Source: Drechmeria coniospora (lineage: Eukaryota > Ascomycota > Sordariomycetes > Hypocreales > Ophiocordycipitaceae). From it: 64,000 bases of DNA. The notes beneath the pieces are model-generated. The model saw only the letters and a program-made list of their open reading frames with translations. It did not search any database and was not told the DNA's origin. The DNA lies in assembly GCF_001625195.1 (NCBI RefSeq), contig NC_054390.1, positions 7,599,222-7,663,221 on the forward strand, read 5' to 3'. Positions 36,652 through 47,677 of this stretch are shown piece after piece. Each line of letters opens with the position of its first letter. Within the stretch, counting starts at the first letter, position 1. Both the position numbers and the translations under genes were made by a program.

Positions 36652-37175
36652 CGCCAATCCCACTCACCAGTCACCGACCCAGCCGTTTCCTCTCCCCGTC
36701 CAGTCCAAGGCTTCCCGTTCGCCGACACCACTTCAAGCCACTCCTGCGCCTGTCCCTGTCCTCATTTGGCCTTGGTCGTATCCATCCGCAGGCTTGACTA
36801 CTTACTTACTTGGGCCGTACATTCTTCTCTCCCTCTCCAACTCCTTTCCTCCCCATTCTGAACCGGCTCATCTTTCAGGCACTTTCTCACGGAAACCCCT
36901 CTTCGGCCCGGTTCGCTCAATCCTCGCCCCGTCTGGAGTCGCAGCTGTGTTGTTCGCGCCAGGTCTGCTGAAGCCAGACCCGGTCGCATAACATCTGTCT
37001 GCCTCGCCTCACCTCTCGTCTCCTGCGCCTTTTGGCCGCTGCAGCGCGCACACTCGGCCGAAAACCTGACGGGCCGGCCAACCACAACCATCGACGGAAG
37101 ATTTCGACCCTTTCGCCTCCTCTCCTTTGCCTCCTCTCCTTGGCCTCCTCTCCTCGGCCTCCTCTTCTTCGTCTT

Positions 37176-37253
37176 CTCTCCTCGCCTTCTCTCCTCGCCT
37201 TCTCTCCTCGCCTTCTCTCCTCGCCTTCTCTCCTCGCCTTCTCTACGCGCCTT
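37176..37253. repeat. 13-bp pyrimidine minisatellite in the Nik1/Os-1 leader
   Basis: Five perfect copies of CTCTCCTCGCCTT followed by one imperfect copy (CTCTACGCGCCTT) fill 37176-37253. More degenerate CCTCTCCT units extend about 70 bp upstream. The tract lies about 250 bp before the ATG at 37499, probably in the 5' untranslated region or core promoter. Confidence 0.85.
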
Positions 37254-37498
37254 CTCCACGAACCGAAATGTGCCTGCGTCTGCGCTGCTGATTGCCTCTT
37301 CAACTGAGCCGAGATCCCCCCCACCGGTCATCTCGTCCGTCGCCAGCTGCACCCGCCCCGTCGACGGTTCGCAGCCCGACGTCAACCGGACATCGTTTTC
37401 GACCCTCCGCCGCCGGCATCGGGGACGCTCCCTCCAGCCCGTCATTGGATTCTCGTCCCCCGGACTGCCTCCTGCGCAGTCCCGCCTCGAGAAGCGCC

Positions 37499-38596
37499 AT
37501 GGTGGACGATAATGTCCTCGTCGCCGCCGCCGAGCTTGTCGCCTCGCTCGGCACCGAACCTCTGTCCTCCTCCTCCCTCGCCATCGGCTTGGGCACCCGA
37601 ATCAAACTTCCCGGCCGTGACACGCCGGCGAAGAGAAGTCTCGAGATCGAACTGGAGCAGCTTGCCCTTCGCGTCGGGAAGCTCGAGAACAGGGCCTCGG
37701 TCGCGACCCCGGCCGTCTTTCCCGAGACGCCAAACGAAGTCAGCGACTCCCTCTTTGGCACGGATGGCGGCGCCGGACACCAATTGCCCCACCCCACTCA
37801 AGGTACCTTGGATTGTCCGAATCGTACTCCTCGCCGGCTGACCAAGGCAGCGCTGGAAGGGCTGCGTGATCATGTCGACGACCAGTCCAAGCTCCTCGAC
37901 TGCCAGCGCCGGGAGCTCGCCGGCGTCAACGCCCAGCTGCTCGAGCAGAAGCATCTGCAAGAACGGGCCCTCGAGGTCCTCGAGCAGGAACGTGTCGCCA
38001 CGCTCGAGAGGGAGCTGTGGAAGCACCAAAAGGCGAACGAGGCCTTTCAGAAGGCGCTGCGGGAGATTGGCGAGATCGTCACCGCCGTCGCTCGTGGCGA
38101 CTTGACCATGAAGGTCCGCATGAACACGGTCGAGATGGACCCCGAAATCACCACCTTCAAGCGAACCATCAACGCCATGATGGATCAGCTGCAAATCTTT
38201 GCCAGCGAAGTCTCCCGCGTCGCCCGTGAAGTCGGCACCGAAGGCCTCCTCGGCGGACAGGCCCGCATCGGTGGTGTCGACGGCACGTGGAAGGAGCTCA
38301 CGGATAACGGTAAACAAACACGTCCCCCTCCCATGTTGCGTCGTCGTGGGCCGCCGCCGCTGACTTGCTCATCCGCTCTCGCCTCTCAGTGAACGTCATG
38401 GCCCAAAATCTCACCGATCAAGGTTAGTCTCCCTCGACGAAGCCCCAACCTGGCTGGCCCTCGCCAAGGCGACCTGCATCTGACGTCCGGACCCCCATGA
38501 TAGTGCGAGAAATTGCTTCCGTCACGACCGCCGTCGCTCACGGCGACCTGACCAAGAAGATTGAGCGACCCGCTCGGGGCGAAATCCTCCAGCTGC

Positions 38597-38627
<31 letters not shown>

Positions 38628-41606
38628 GCGGACCTTTGCCTCCGAGGTCACTCGCGTCGCCAGGGATGTCGGGACCGAAGGCATCCTGGGAGGGCAGGCC
38701 GACGTCGGCGGCGTCCAGGGCATGTGGAACGACCTGACCGTCAACGTCAACGCCATGGCCAACAACCTGACGACGCAGGTGCGCGACATCATCAAGGTCA
38801 CCACGGCCGTCGCCAAGGGGGACCTCACCCAAAAGGTCCAGGCCAGCTGTCGCGGGGAGATCTTCGAGCTCAAGTCGACCATCAACTCCATGGTCGACCA
38901 GCTGCAGCAGTTCGCCCGCGAGGTCACCAAGATTGCCCGCGAGGTCGGCACCGAGGGTCGCCTCGGCGGCCAGGCCACCGTCCACGACGTCGAGGGCACC
39001 TGGAGAAACCTGACGGAGAACGTCAACGGCATGGCCATGAACCTGACGACGCAGGTCCGAGAGATTGCCAAGGTCACCACCGCCGTCGCTAAGGGCGACC
39101 TGACCAAGAAGATCGGCGTCGAGGTCAAGGGCGAGATTCTGGAGTTGAAGAACACCATCAACCAGATGGTCGATCGACTCGGCACCTTCGCCGTCGAGGT
39201 GAGCAAGGTGGCCCGCGAGGTCGGCACCGACGGCACCCTGGGCGGGCAGGCACAGGTCGCCAACGTCGAGGGCAAATGGAAAGACCTGACGGAGAACGTC
39301 AACACCATGGCCTCGAACCTGACCGTCCAGGTGCGCAGCATCTCCGCCGTCACCCAGGCCATCGCCAACGGCGACATGAGCCAGACCATCGACGTCGAGG
39401 CCAACGGGGAGATACAGGTGCTCAAGGAGACCATCAACAACATGGTCTCCCGCCTGTCGAGCTTCTGCTACGAGGTGCAGCGGGTGGCCAAGGACGTCGG
39501 CGTCGACGGCAAGATGGGTGCGCAGGCGGACGTTGCCGGCCTCGACGGCCGCTGGAAGGAAATCACCACCGACGTCAACACCATGGCCAGCAACCTCACG
39601 ACCCAGGTGCGCGCCTTCTCCGACATCACGAACCTCGCCACCGATGGCGACTTCACGAAGCTCGTCGACGTCGAGGCCTCGGGCGAGATGGACGAGCTCA
39701 AGCGCAAGATCAACCAGATGATATCGAACCTTCGGGACAGCATCCAGAGGAACACGCAGGCCAGGGAGGCGGCCGAGCTGGCCAACAAGACCAAGTCGGA
39801 ATTCCTCGCCAACATGTCGCACGAGATCCGGACGCCGATGAACGGCATCATCGGCATGACGCAGCTGACGCTCGACACCGACCTGACGCAGTACCAGCGG
39901 GAGATGCTGAACATCGTCAACAACCTCGCCAACAGCCTTCTGACCATCATCGACGATATCCTGGACCTTTCCAAGATTGAGGCGAGGAGGATGGTGATCG
40001 AGGAGATCCCCTACACGTTGCGAGGAACCGTCTTCAACGCTCTCAAGACCTTGGCCGTCAAGGCGAACGAGAAGTTCCTGGACCTGACCTACAAAGTGGA
40101 CAGCTCCGTGCCCGACCACGTCATCGGCGACTCCTTCCGCCTCCGCCAGATCATCCTCAACCTCGTCGGCAACGCCATCAAGTTCACCGAGCACGGCGAG
40201 GTCAGCCTCACCATCAAGGAGTGGGCCGACCAGGACGACGTCGGCCTGGGCGAGTACGCCGTCGAGTTTGTCGTCGAGGACACGGGCATAGGCATAGCGC
40301 AGGACAAGCTGAACCTCATTTTCGACACGTTCCAGCAGGCCGACGGCTCCATGACGCGCAAGTTTGGCGGTACCGGTCTCGGCCTCTCCATCTCGAAGCG
40401 CCTCGTGAACCTCATGGGCGGTGACCTCTGGGTGAACAGCGAGGCCGGCAAAGGCAGCCAGTTCCACTTCACCTGCCGAGTGAAGCTTGCCTCGGACGAC
40501 ACGGACTCGATCAAGAAGCAGCTCCACCCGTACCTGGGCCACCAGGTGCTCTTCGTCGACAAGGCCCAGTCGAGCTCCGGCGCCGAGATTCGGCGCATGC
40601 TCGAGCAGATCGGCCTCGAACCCGTCGTCGTGGATTCCGAGAAGAGCTCCGCTCTCACGCCGGTCGAGGATGGCGGTGCGCTTCCCTACGACGCCATCCT
40701 CGTCGATTCCATCGACACGGCGCGAAGGTTGAGGGCCGTTGATGACTTCAAGTACCTCCCTGTCGTCCTCTTGGCACCAGTCGTCCACGTCAGTCTGAAA
40801 TCTTGCCTCGATCTGGGCATCACGTCGTACATGACGACGCCTTGCAATCTCATAGATCTCGGCAACGGCATCATCCCGGCCTTGGAGAACAGGGCAACGC
40901 CTTCGCTCGCCGACAACACTAGGTCCTTTGAGATTCTGCTCGCCGAAGATAACACCGTAAACCAGAGGCTTGCCGTGAAGATATTAGAGAAGTACCACCA
41001 TGTCGTGACGGTCGTGGGCAACGGCTGGGAAGCGGTGGAAGCCGTCAAGGAGAAGAAGTTTGATGTCATTCTCATGGACGTCCAGATGCCCATCATGGTG
41101 AGTGGCGGCTTCCTGACGAATTCCTCGGGCGGCGCGGGGGCGATGCTGACAAGTCACAGGGCGGTTTCGAGGCCACAGGCAAGATACGCGACTACGAACG
41201 AAGCTTGGGGACGCACAGGACGCCCATCATCGCTCTTACCGCCCACGCGATGATGGGAGACCGCGAAAAGTGCATTCAGGCGCAGATGGACGAGTACCTG
41301 TCGAAGCCGTTGCAGCAGAACCACCTCATACAGACGATACTGAAGTGCGCCACCCTCGGCGGCGCGCTTCTTGAAAAGAACCGCGAGCGCGAGCTGGCTC
41401 TCCAGGCGGATGCGAAGTCGGGGAGCCACAAGATTAACTCGCAAGGGTTCCTCCGGCCGGCGATGGAGAACCGAGCGATTACGATGCGGGAGCCGATGGG
41501 CGGCGCAGCGACGGAGAACCCCAGCCTTATCGTGTCCGATCAGGACGATTCCTGGTCCAGATCATGCCGCACCGACCTCTCCGATATGCGGAGCATGTCT
41601 GGCTAG
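37499..41606 (+). CDS. Group III hybrid histidine kinase (Nik1/Os-1 type osmosensor)
   Basis: Four exons, 37499-38309, 38390-38422, 38504-41097 and 41160-41606, encode 1294 aa, close to the known length of filamentous-fungal Os-1/Nik1 proteins. It is cytosolic, with no membrane segment. After a coiled-coil N-terminus come six HAMP-type repeats of about 92 residues (for example [14 protein letters not shown] then [16 protein letters not shown]). The HisKA motif [15 protein letters not shown] has the phosphorylated His721. The ATPase domain has [22 protein letters not shown] and [12 protein letters not shown]. The C-terminal receiver has [11 protein letters not shown], phosphoacceptor Asp1140 in ILMDVQMP and the Lys of YLSKPLQ. 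In this family it acts upstream of the Hog1 MAP kinase cascade in osmotic stress and sets sensitivity to phenylpyrrole and dicarboximide fungicides. Exon 2 is only 33 nt. Confidence 0.96.
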
Positions 41607-42899
41607 GCATGGCGTCTGAGATGGCATGTTTACTATACCTCTCATCGTCTTACGCGCCGCTGTCGCACGAGCATGCTCCATCATCCAACCTGACTTACCC
41701 TTGCGAATGGTTCATCGCTCCCGCAAGGTCGCAATAGGCCATCGTCTGCATTTGTGCTACGACGGATACAGAATCACGAGGACACGAGTGCGGTTGGTCT
41801 CGGTCACGGCCAGGCTCCGTTTCATTTGTCGAGGTCGGGTTCAGGGCTGGGCTTAATGCGCAAACCATCACTGATTGACGCGCTGGAAGTCTCGTTCCGT
41901 CCCTTTTCTTTCCTCCCGAACTATGCTTAATTGTTCGCGAAGTCCGGCTCCAGGGTCGGCGATGGTCCATCGGCCTTAAAGTCGATTGCGAATACATGAC
42001 AGTGTTTTGGAGTGCATGGTTGGCTCGCAAGAGTGTCCCCATCGCTTCATGCTCATTCAAACTCGCCGCTGCACACTGCTCGACCGACCGGGCCGTGCCG
42101 CGCTTATCACCCCATTTGGCCGGCAATATGGAGACAAGATTTGCTGTCTTCACCAGGCAGGCATGGTTTTCGCAACCGTGATGGTACTTTGGGGTGCTCG
42201 CATGAAATGGCATTGCGAAGGAGTCTTTTCGTACGATAATGATACGTCTTGGTATCTTCAATCTACTTTCTTCGATTCCGCGTCCTAGTTGGTAGGACCG
42301 CTCACTGCTGGTGTTCCTTCTACGCATGAAGGCATGCGCCGAACAGGCCCAATTGGGTCGACGGGGCCCAGACCAAGATCCTGGCGCTGGGTTTGTTGTG
42401 AGAGGCAAGAAAGCAGCAATATACATAGATACGATGGAAACCTCGCAGGATGGAAGGCAGTGTCGAGGCCCCTTCTGGAGACTTTTTATACCTTACATGA
42501 TCAAGGACGGTGATGGGTTCTATATGTCTCATGTGCATGCGCTGATTTCGCGTTCCTCAGGTGACAAGTCGTGACGGAAGGGAACGGATTCATTTCATTC
42601 AATTGATGGAGGAATAACGAGCAATATACCAGACGTCGGTGATGATGTGGCACTTTGACGACAACGGCCAAGGTGCGAGGATCTCTCATGACGAACGGAA
42701 AGTAAGAACATGCGAAAAAAGGCTAGCGAGGGGCGGCAGGTGGTAAGCAGACCTAGGAGATCATCTGATGACGTGATATATGTAACCAGCCAGGCAGGGC
42801 CTTCAACGTCAGGTAATATCAAGAAGCAGAGTTGAACAGTTGATGAGAGACAGTTGGCTAATTTGGTGCCGGGTCCAGACGGTCAGCAACATGCCGGGG
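41607..42899. other. Convergent intergenic region after Nik1/Os-1
   Basis: About 1.3 kb between the convergent Nik1 gene and the small coiled-coil gene. Open frames up to 240 codons exist on the minus strand (41695-42426), but none has a motif or splice support. The usual palindromes are not seen here. Confidence 0.5.
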
Positions 42900-43381
42900 C
42901 TATTTTTTATTCTCGCTGTCGGCCGAAGGCGTCTCTTCGGCACGATTGCGGTTCACTGGCGTGGCAACCTGGGCAACATCAGATGCGGCGTCGTTCTTGG
43001 TGGCAATCATATCCGCGGTGCCGTTCCTCTCCGTGGGGACCTGGTTGGCGGCACCTTCTCTGGATTCGAGGGCAGCGAGTATGTCATCCAACTTGGTCTC
43101 GAGGGAGGAGAGGTTGGACTCGAGGGCCTGGGCAGTGCGTTCGGCTCTGTATACCGACGCACAATGAAACTTGTTAGCAGGGTCAGGGTCTCTTTGGGCG
43201 GCGCGGCCGTGGCAGAGGAGCTGGTTGTACCTAGCGAGCTCACGATAGGCCTGTTGAACGAGGGAGGAGGTGAGCGATGGAGTCGAGGACGGAGTTCGAG
43301 AGGGAAATTGCGTACCTCGGCCATGTTGGTGGCTTCGCCATCCTGGTCCTCCCAGTGTTCGACGTCATCGGGTGTGGCCAT
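42900..43381 (-). CDS. Small coiled-coil protein of unknown function
   Basis: Exons 43381-43316 and 43250-42900 encode 138 aa. The acidic N-terminus (MATPDDVEHWEDQDGEATNM) is joined by splicing (donor GTACGC, acceptor caacag) to AYRELARYNQLLCHG. A heptad-like helix follows (ERTAQALESNLSSLETKLDD, then ILAALESRE), which should form a coiled coil. The tail is Thr/Ala/Asn-rich and probably disordered. I do not recognise a named family. The two-exon structure with a clean 65-bp intron, in-frame joining and sensible composition argue that it is a real gene. It is followed on its upstream side by a minisatellite (43730-43970). Confidence 0.6.
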
Positions 43382-44892
43382 GGTGATGGCAAGGTTTGGC
43401 TGTGGAAAGCGAGAGATTCTCTTGGTCAGATCAATTTGGCTTCGCTATGTGGCAGCAGGCGGGGGAGCGGAAGCGGGATTGGATGGGGAAAAGGGGAATT
43501 TGCGAACGGGTAGATGGAGTTCGTTGCTGGGGCGTCAGACGAGTGAGTGAGGGCGAGGTGCGTTTCGATGCGGGCATACAGTCCTTGAATCTGGTCTTGA
43601 GGAGGAGCAGAACCTGTTGCAGGCTCAGATCTCCAGATCGGATTGGTGCGAGGGCGTTGCAGGGGGAAATGGGAGGAATTATAGAGTGGCCAGGTGAGAG
43701 AAGAGGCGTGAGGTGTATGGTGCAAGGTGTGAAGTGTACAGTAAGTGTAGGGTGTAAGGTGTAGGGCGAAGGGTGAAAGGTGCAAGGTGTACTTGTAAGG
43801 TGTAAGGTGTAAGGTGAGAGGTGAGAGGTGAGAGGTGAGTGTTGAGTCGAGAGTGATGAGTGGTGAGTGGTGTGAGGTGTGAGGTGAGAGGTGAGAGGTG
43901 TGAGGGGGAGGAGATGTCAGGTGCGAGGTATAAAGCGTGAGAGAGGGATGCGAGTGTGAGGTGATGGGTGTTCAGGCGTACAATGAGAGGTACGCAGAAA
44001 GCTAACTGACTGTTGGCTTGAAGCTGTTGGCAGCGTTGCACGGCTGGCGGTGGGGGTTGCTTTCGTGATTGATTGAATGGTTGTGTTACAGCAGGACCGC
44101 ACGTGACGCCAAGTTCGTCAGTGGATGCCTTTATTTTCCCCCTCATCCATTCGCACTTACTCGCCGCTGAACATTCGGTGATTGATTGGTACGAATGTGA
44201 ACGCTCTCATAATTATTGTTTGTCTCACCAGTCATTTGCTTCTTTAATAGCTTGGTCGGAGGGGCTGTTGCTGATGACACCATGGAGATGTTGATGCGGT
44301 TGCCCGACTCGCATACTGTTTGTTGGTCACTCACATGGCAATTTTATCGGCATGAACGATTGGTTGCAAAGCAATCAATCCCTCTTGATATGTAGTATGC
44401 CAGATTTTTTACGTCCGATTTCCCATCACTGGCCAATATGGGCCAATATGAATCAAAGTGTACCGGGCGATTGCTGGGTCTAGTCGAGATTGATGCTCGC
44501 GAATCCGACCATTGGTGGAGGGGGACTAGATGGAAGGCCTCAGGCTCCCATTGATCAAGCAAAGCGAAATACGCCATGCCAATGTGTACCGGTACAGCAG
44601 GTGTATGAACGGATCTCCAACTTCATCTATGTATTATGTCATATCCAGATTCCAGTCCAGATTCCGACCTCGCCTTTTCTCAGTCAACCGGCTCCCTTTT
44701 TCGATGCCAGAATGAACCTGCATCCACGCTGCCAATGGGCCTTGCGGCGCTCTCCATCCGGAGTGTGTGCTCGATGCAAAAGCCGTTCGGCGACTCGACA
44801 GACCCTCAGGTATATGCCCGTCAAACAGCGAAACGCAGCATCTCGAGCAGCATCTCGTACTCGTCCATGCTTGGGTGCTCGCGCCGGCCCAA
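43382..44892. other. Intergenic region with minisatellite, coiled-coil gene promoter
   Basis: The left part is the promoter of the minus-strand coiled-coil gene. A G-rich degenerate minisatellite fills about 43730-43970. The right part is the 3' flank of the condensin gene. I see no supported gene. Confidence 0.5.
43730..43970. repeat. Degenerate GTGAGAGGT / GTGTAAGGT minisatellite
   Basis: The plus strand is a run of short units such as GGTGAGA, GGTGTGA and GGTGTAA for some 240 bp, with nearly perfect GAGAGGT repeats around 43820-43840 and 43880-43900. It is strand-asymmetric (G-rich on plus). It lies 350-590 bp upstream of the start of the coiled-coil gene. Confidence 0.8.
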
Positions 44893-47677
44893 CTATAGGC
44901 CGCTCTCACCAGCCGTTGCCGTCCAATCTTTGCGAATGTCTAGCTCCAACAGGTCCTCCGTCTTTTCAATCACGAGACCCCTTTCGTTCGCCAGGTGCAG
45001 CAGGGAGATGAAGCAGTACGACGTGGAGATGTCGGCCATGACCTGCTTGGGGTAGACGGACTGCAGGCTATTCATGACCTCGGTAAACTTGAGCTTCGTT
45101 TCCGTCGCCTGCTCCTCCGGCTCAGGGGGTGTGGGTAGGAGAGTGCCACCGCTCTGCGCAGGCTCCTGCAGCATCGTTCGTCAGCACCGCAAAGACACGG
45201 ACTCATTCTGGGTCGCAACCGGGATGGCACTTACCTCGAGCTTGTCGAAAGACATGCCTTTCCATATCTCCTCCATCAGCCGCCGAACGTCGACCTTCTT
45301 GGCCCGCCGGGCGTACTGTACGTATTCCGGTCGCACCCTCCTCGTTTGCGTCACGAGCGTCGTGCCGAAGCCGCCGGCCATGGCTTGGGTGAAGGGATGA
45401 GTTTCACCGCCCAGCATGGCCGTCAAACCGACTCCCTCCGTCATGCCCGCGTCGCCCTCGATACCTGGCGACAGGTGCTCCTGCGCGTCGGCAAACTCCA
45501 TGTCGTCGTCGTCGCCGTCATCTCCACCGGGGAACGGCAACACGTCGTCGTGGAAAAAGTTGGCGTCGTAGTCGCCGGCCGGCAGGTCCATCTCCTCGGG
45601 GCTCTTCTGGTTGGCCCAGAAAGCCTCGTCCATCTCGCCGGCGGCGGGCATGTCGTGCGGGAAATTGCCGAAGCCGGCGCGAGGACCGGCGCCCATCCGA
45701 CGCCGCGACAGTCGAGCTTTGGGCTTGAGAAAAAGACTGAGGAGAGTCTTGGAGTTGAAGTGCTTGTCGTCGGGGAGCAAGTGCCGAGACTTGGACTTCC
45801 AATCCTTCTTCGGCAGGCTAATGGCCGAGTTGCTGGCCGCTTGCGCGTGGATGGTGTCGGCCATGGTCTGCTCCAAGGGCGAGGCGAAATTGATCTCGAA
45901 CGGCTCCTTCTCCCTTCGCTTCCTCGTTTCACCTGCCGGCTTGTTGATGTCTTTGATCTTCCGGATCCGCCAGTGCTCGGCACTGGTCCAGTTCTTTTGC
46001 AGCGCCTGATCGAAGAAGCCGAGGATGTCTTCGTGCATCTTCTCGGCACTTTGCGGCTTCACCATGGACACGACGTACTCACCGTTCTCGTCGAACCCTT
46101 CGCCGTCGGCGCCCTCTTCGTCGATGCCCGCGTCATAGACGCGCATCTGGGGGGCGAGAGCCGCTTCGCGAGCCCAGGCCTCGCCGCCCTCGCCGAAGGA
46201 AACGTTGCCGCCCATGTCAAAGGCGCCGAGGCCGAGGTCGTCGTCGTCGAAACCGGCGGGTGCCTCCTCGTCGATGAACATGCCCGACTTGTCGCCGAAC
46301 GCAGCCGGCATCTTCTCCTTGTCCTGGTCCATCCTCCAGTCTTCCGGGGCCCTGAGGAAAGGGATGTCGGTCGACCCGGAGGGATCCCCGATGTCGAAAT
46401 TCTTGAGGCTCGGACAGACTTCCAGCTCGTCGAGCTGGGCGAGGTCTGGGAAAAACATGTTGCCGAGAGACGCAATGTCGATGGAGACGGCTGCCTCCTC
46501 TTCCTCGTCGGCGTCGGCCATCCGTTCCTCCTCTTCCTCGGCCGGCAAGGCTGACAACATGTCTTGGTCGTCATCATCAGCCTCATCATCGCCGGCAGTG
46601 GCGTCCTTGGCCTTGCCGATGGTGATGACGTCGGCCGAGTCGTCGCTGCTGTCAAAGATGATGCGACCCTGGGTGTCGATCATGAGGTGGTTGAGCAGCA
46701 GGCCCTTGGCACCACCCTCGTCGAAGTCGGCCGAGGCCTTCTTGAAGAGGGGGTCGACGCCAAACTCGAGCTCGAACTTCTTGAGCTGCAGGGAGGCAAA
46801 GGATGGTGCCAGCGTCGCCTCGGACGACCGTTGGGTCTGCTCTAGGTCAGCATGACGGTCCCGTCCCATGAGTCGCACTCAGGATGCAGCCATGTCGCAT
46901 CCGCCTCTCCTCACCTTCTTCTTCGCCTTCTTCTTCACGTTTCCATCCTCGTCGAGCTCGTCCTCGTCGCTTTCCTCGCTGTCGCCATCCTCGCCTTCGC
47001 GGCCTTTCTTCTTGCCGCTGTTGCTGTCGGCGAGGCCGCTCAGCAGCTTGCCCGTCTCGGTGGCGACGCTGTCGACTCGGTTCGTGTAGATCTTGACGCA
47101 GCCGTCGAGGGTGCAGCTGGCCTTTTGGAAGTTGACGCCATCGCCTTCCTTGAGCAGGGACATGTCGTGGAAGTAGTCGATGAGGGCAAAGTTCCAAGAG
47201 TTGGTCGCATTGATCTTGTTGTCCGTCGCCATCTTCATCCATTCCTCAAAGTTGGCGAGGAGGGGAACGCGTTTCATGGGCGTGACGGCGACGCCGCCGA
47301 CCATGACGTTCTCGTCGCCCATGTCGATGCCGGCCCGATTCCGGCGAGGCGTGCCCATGGCGCTGCCGGGTGAGGCATTCTCGAGGTCGTCCAGCCTGAT
47401 GCTGGCTTTTCGCGGCGTCGCCGCCGCCTTGATCTGGTTGATCTGCTTCTCGTGGAGGGCCTTGCGCGAGTTCATTCGCTCGCCCTTTTCTTGCGCATCG
47501 TCGTTGAGGGGGATCCTGACGACGGGTTCACGCTCGCGTCAGCGGGCAACGGAAAGAGCAGCGCGGACGCGCGTGGACTTACTTGACGGGGGACTTGAAG
47601 GGTGATGCGGCGAGGGAACCAGATGTCGATCTGGAGCCACCGGCCCCGGCGCGTGGCGCTTGAGCAACCCGAGGCAT
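44893..47677 (-). CDS. Condensin complex kleisin subunit Brn1/Cnd2 (CAP-H)
   Basis: Four exons, 47677-47583, 47515-46915, 46836-45235 and 45165-44893, encode 856 aa, the expected size for condensin subunit H. The N-terminal kleisin region contains LANFEEWMKMATDNKINATN and ALIDYFHDMSLLKEGDGVNF, which contact the Smc head. FASLQLKKFELEFGVDPLFK and GLLLNHLMIDTQGRIIFDS are highly conserved Barren-family blocks. A long acidic middle follows, then KKVDVRRLMEEIWK and, in the last exon, the C-terminal winged-helix region (FTEVMNSLQSVYPKQVMADI, CFISLLHLANERGLVI). Condensin compacts mitotic chromosomes in the nucleus; this subunit bridges the Smc2/Smc4 heads and the HEAT subunits. The exon 3 acceptor is ambiguous by one codon (gag or gagcag at 46840/46837). 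Confidence 0.92.

Larger units (their letters stand above)
31913..37498. other. Very large repeat-rich intergenic region, including the Nik1/Os-1 5' leader
   Basis: 5.6 kb with no gene that I can support. It contains C runs at 31997-32012 and 36624-36643 and a dense field of GTAC/GTAAGTA-rich sequence from about 33400 to 36300 with many TACTCCGTA / TACGGAGTA copies (near 33731, 33782, 33828, 34924, 35352, 35382, 35842 and 36112). A 20-bp exact tandem duplication lies at 35895-35934. The final 800 bp is pyrimidine-rich and should be the promoter and long leader of the histidine kinase gene; it carries a 13-bp minisatellite at 37176-37253. Open frames in the palindrome field are short and stop-bounded. 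Confidence 0.6.

Noticed and set aside
38386..40788. 800-codon open frame on the minus strand across the Nik1/Os-1 kinase
   Set aside because: Antisense shadow of repetitive HAMP-coding sequence. Its own apparent internal repeats simply mirror the HAMP repeats.
43730..43970. Possible CRISPR-like array
   Set aside because: Units are short, degenerate and contiguous with no spacers, and the organism is eukaryotic.
45346..46554. 402-codon plus-strand frame opposite the condensin gene
   Set aside because: Antisense shadow of the acidic middle of Brn1/Cnd2.
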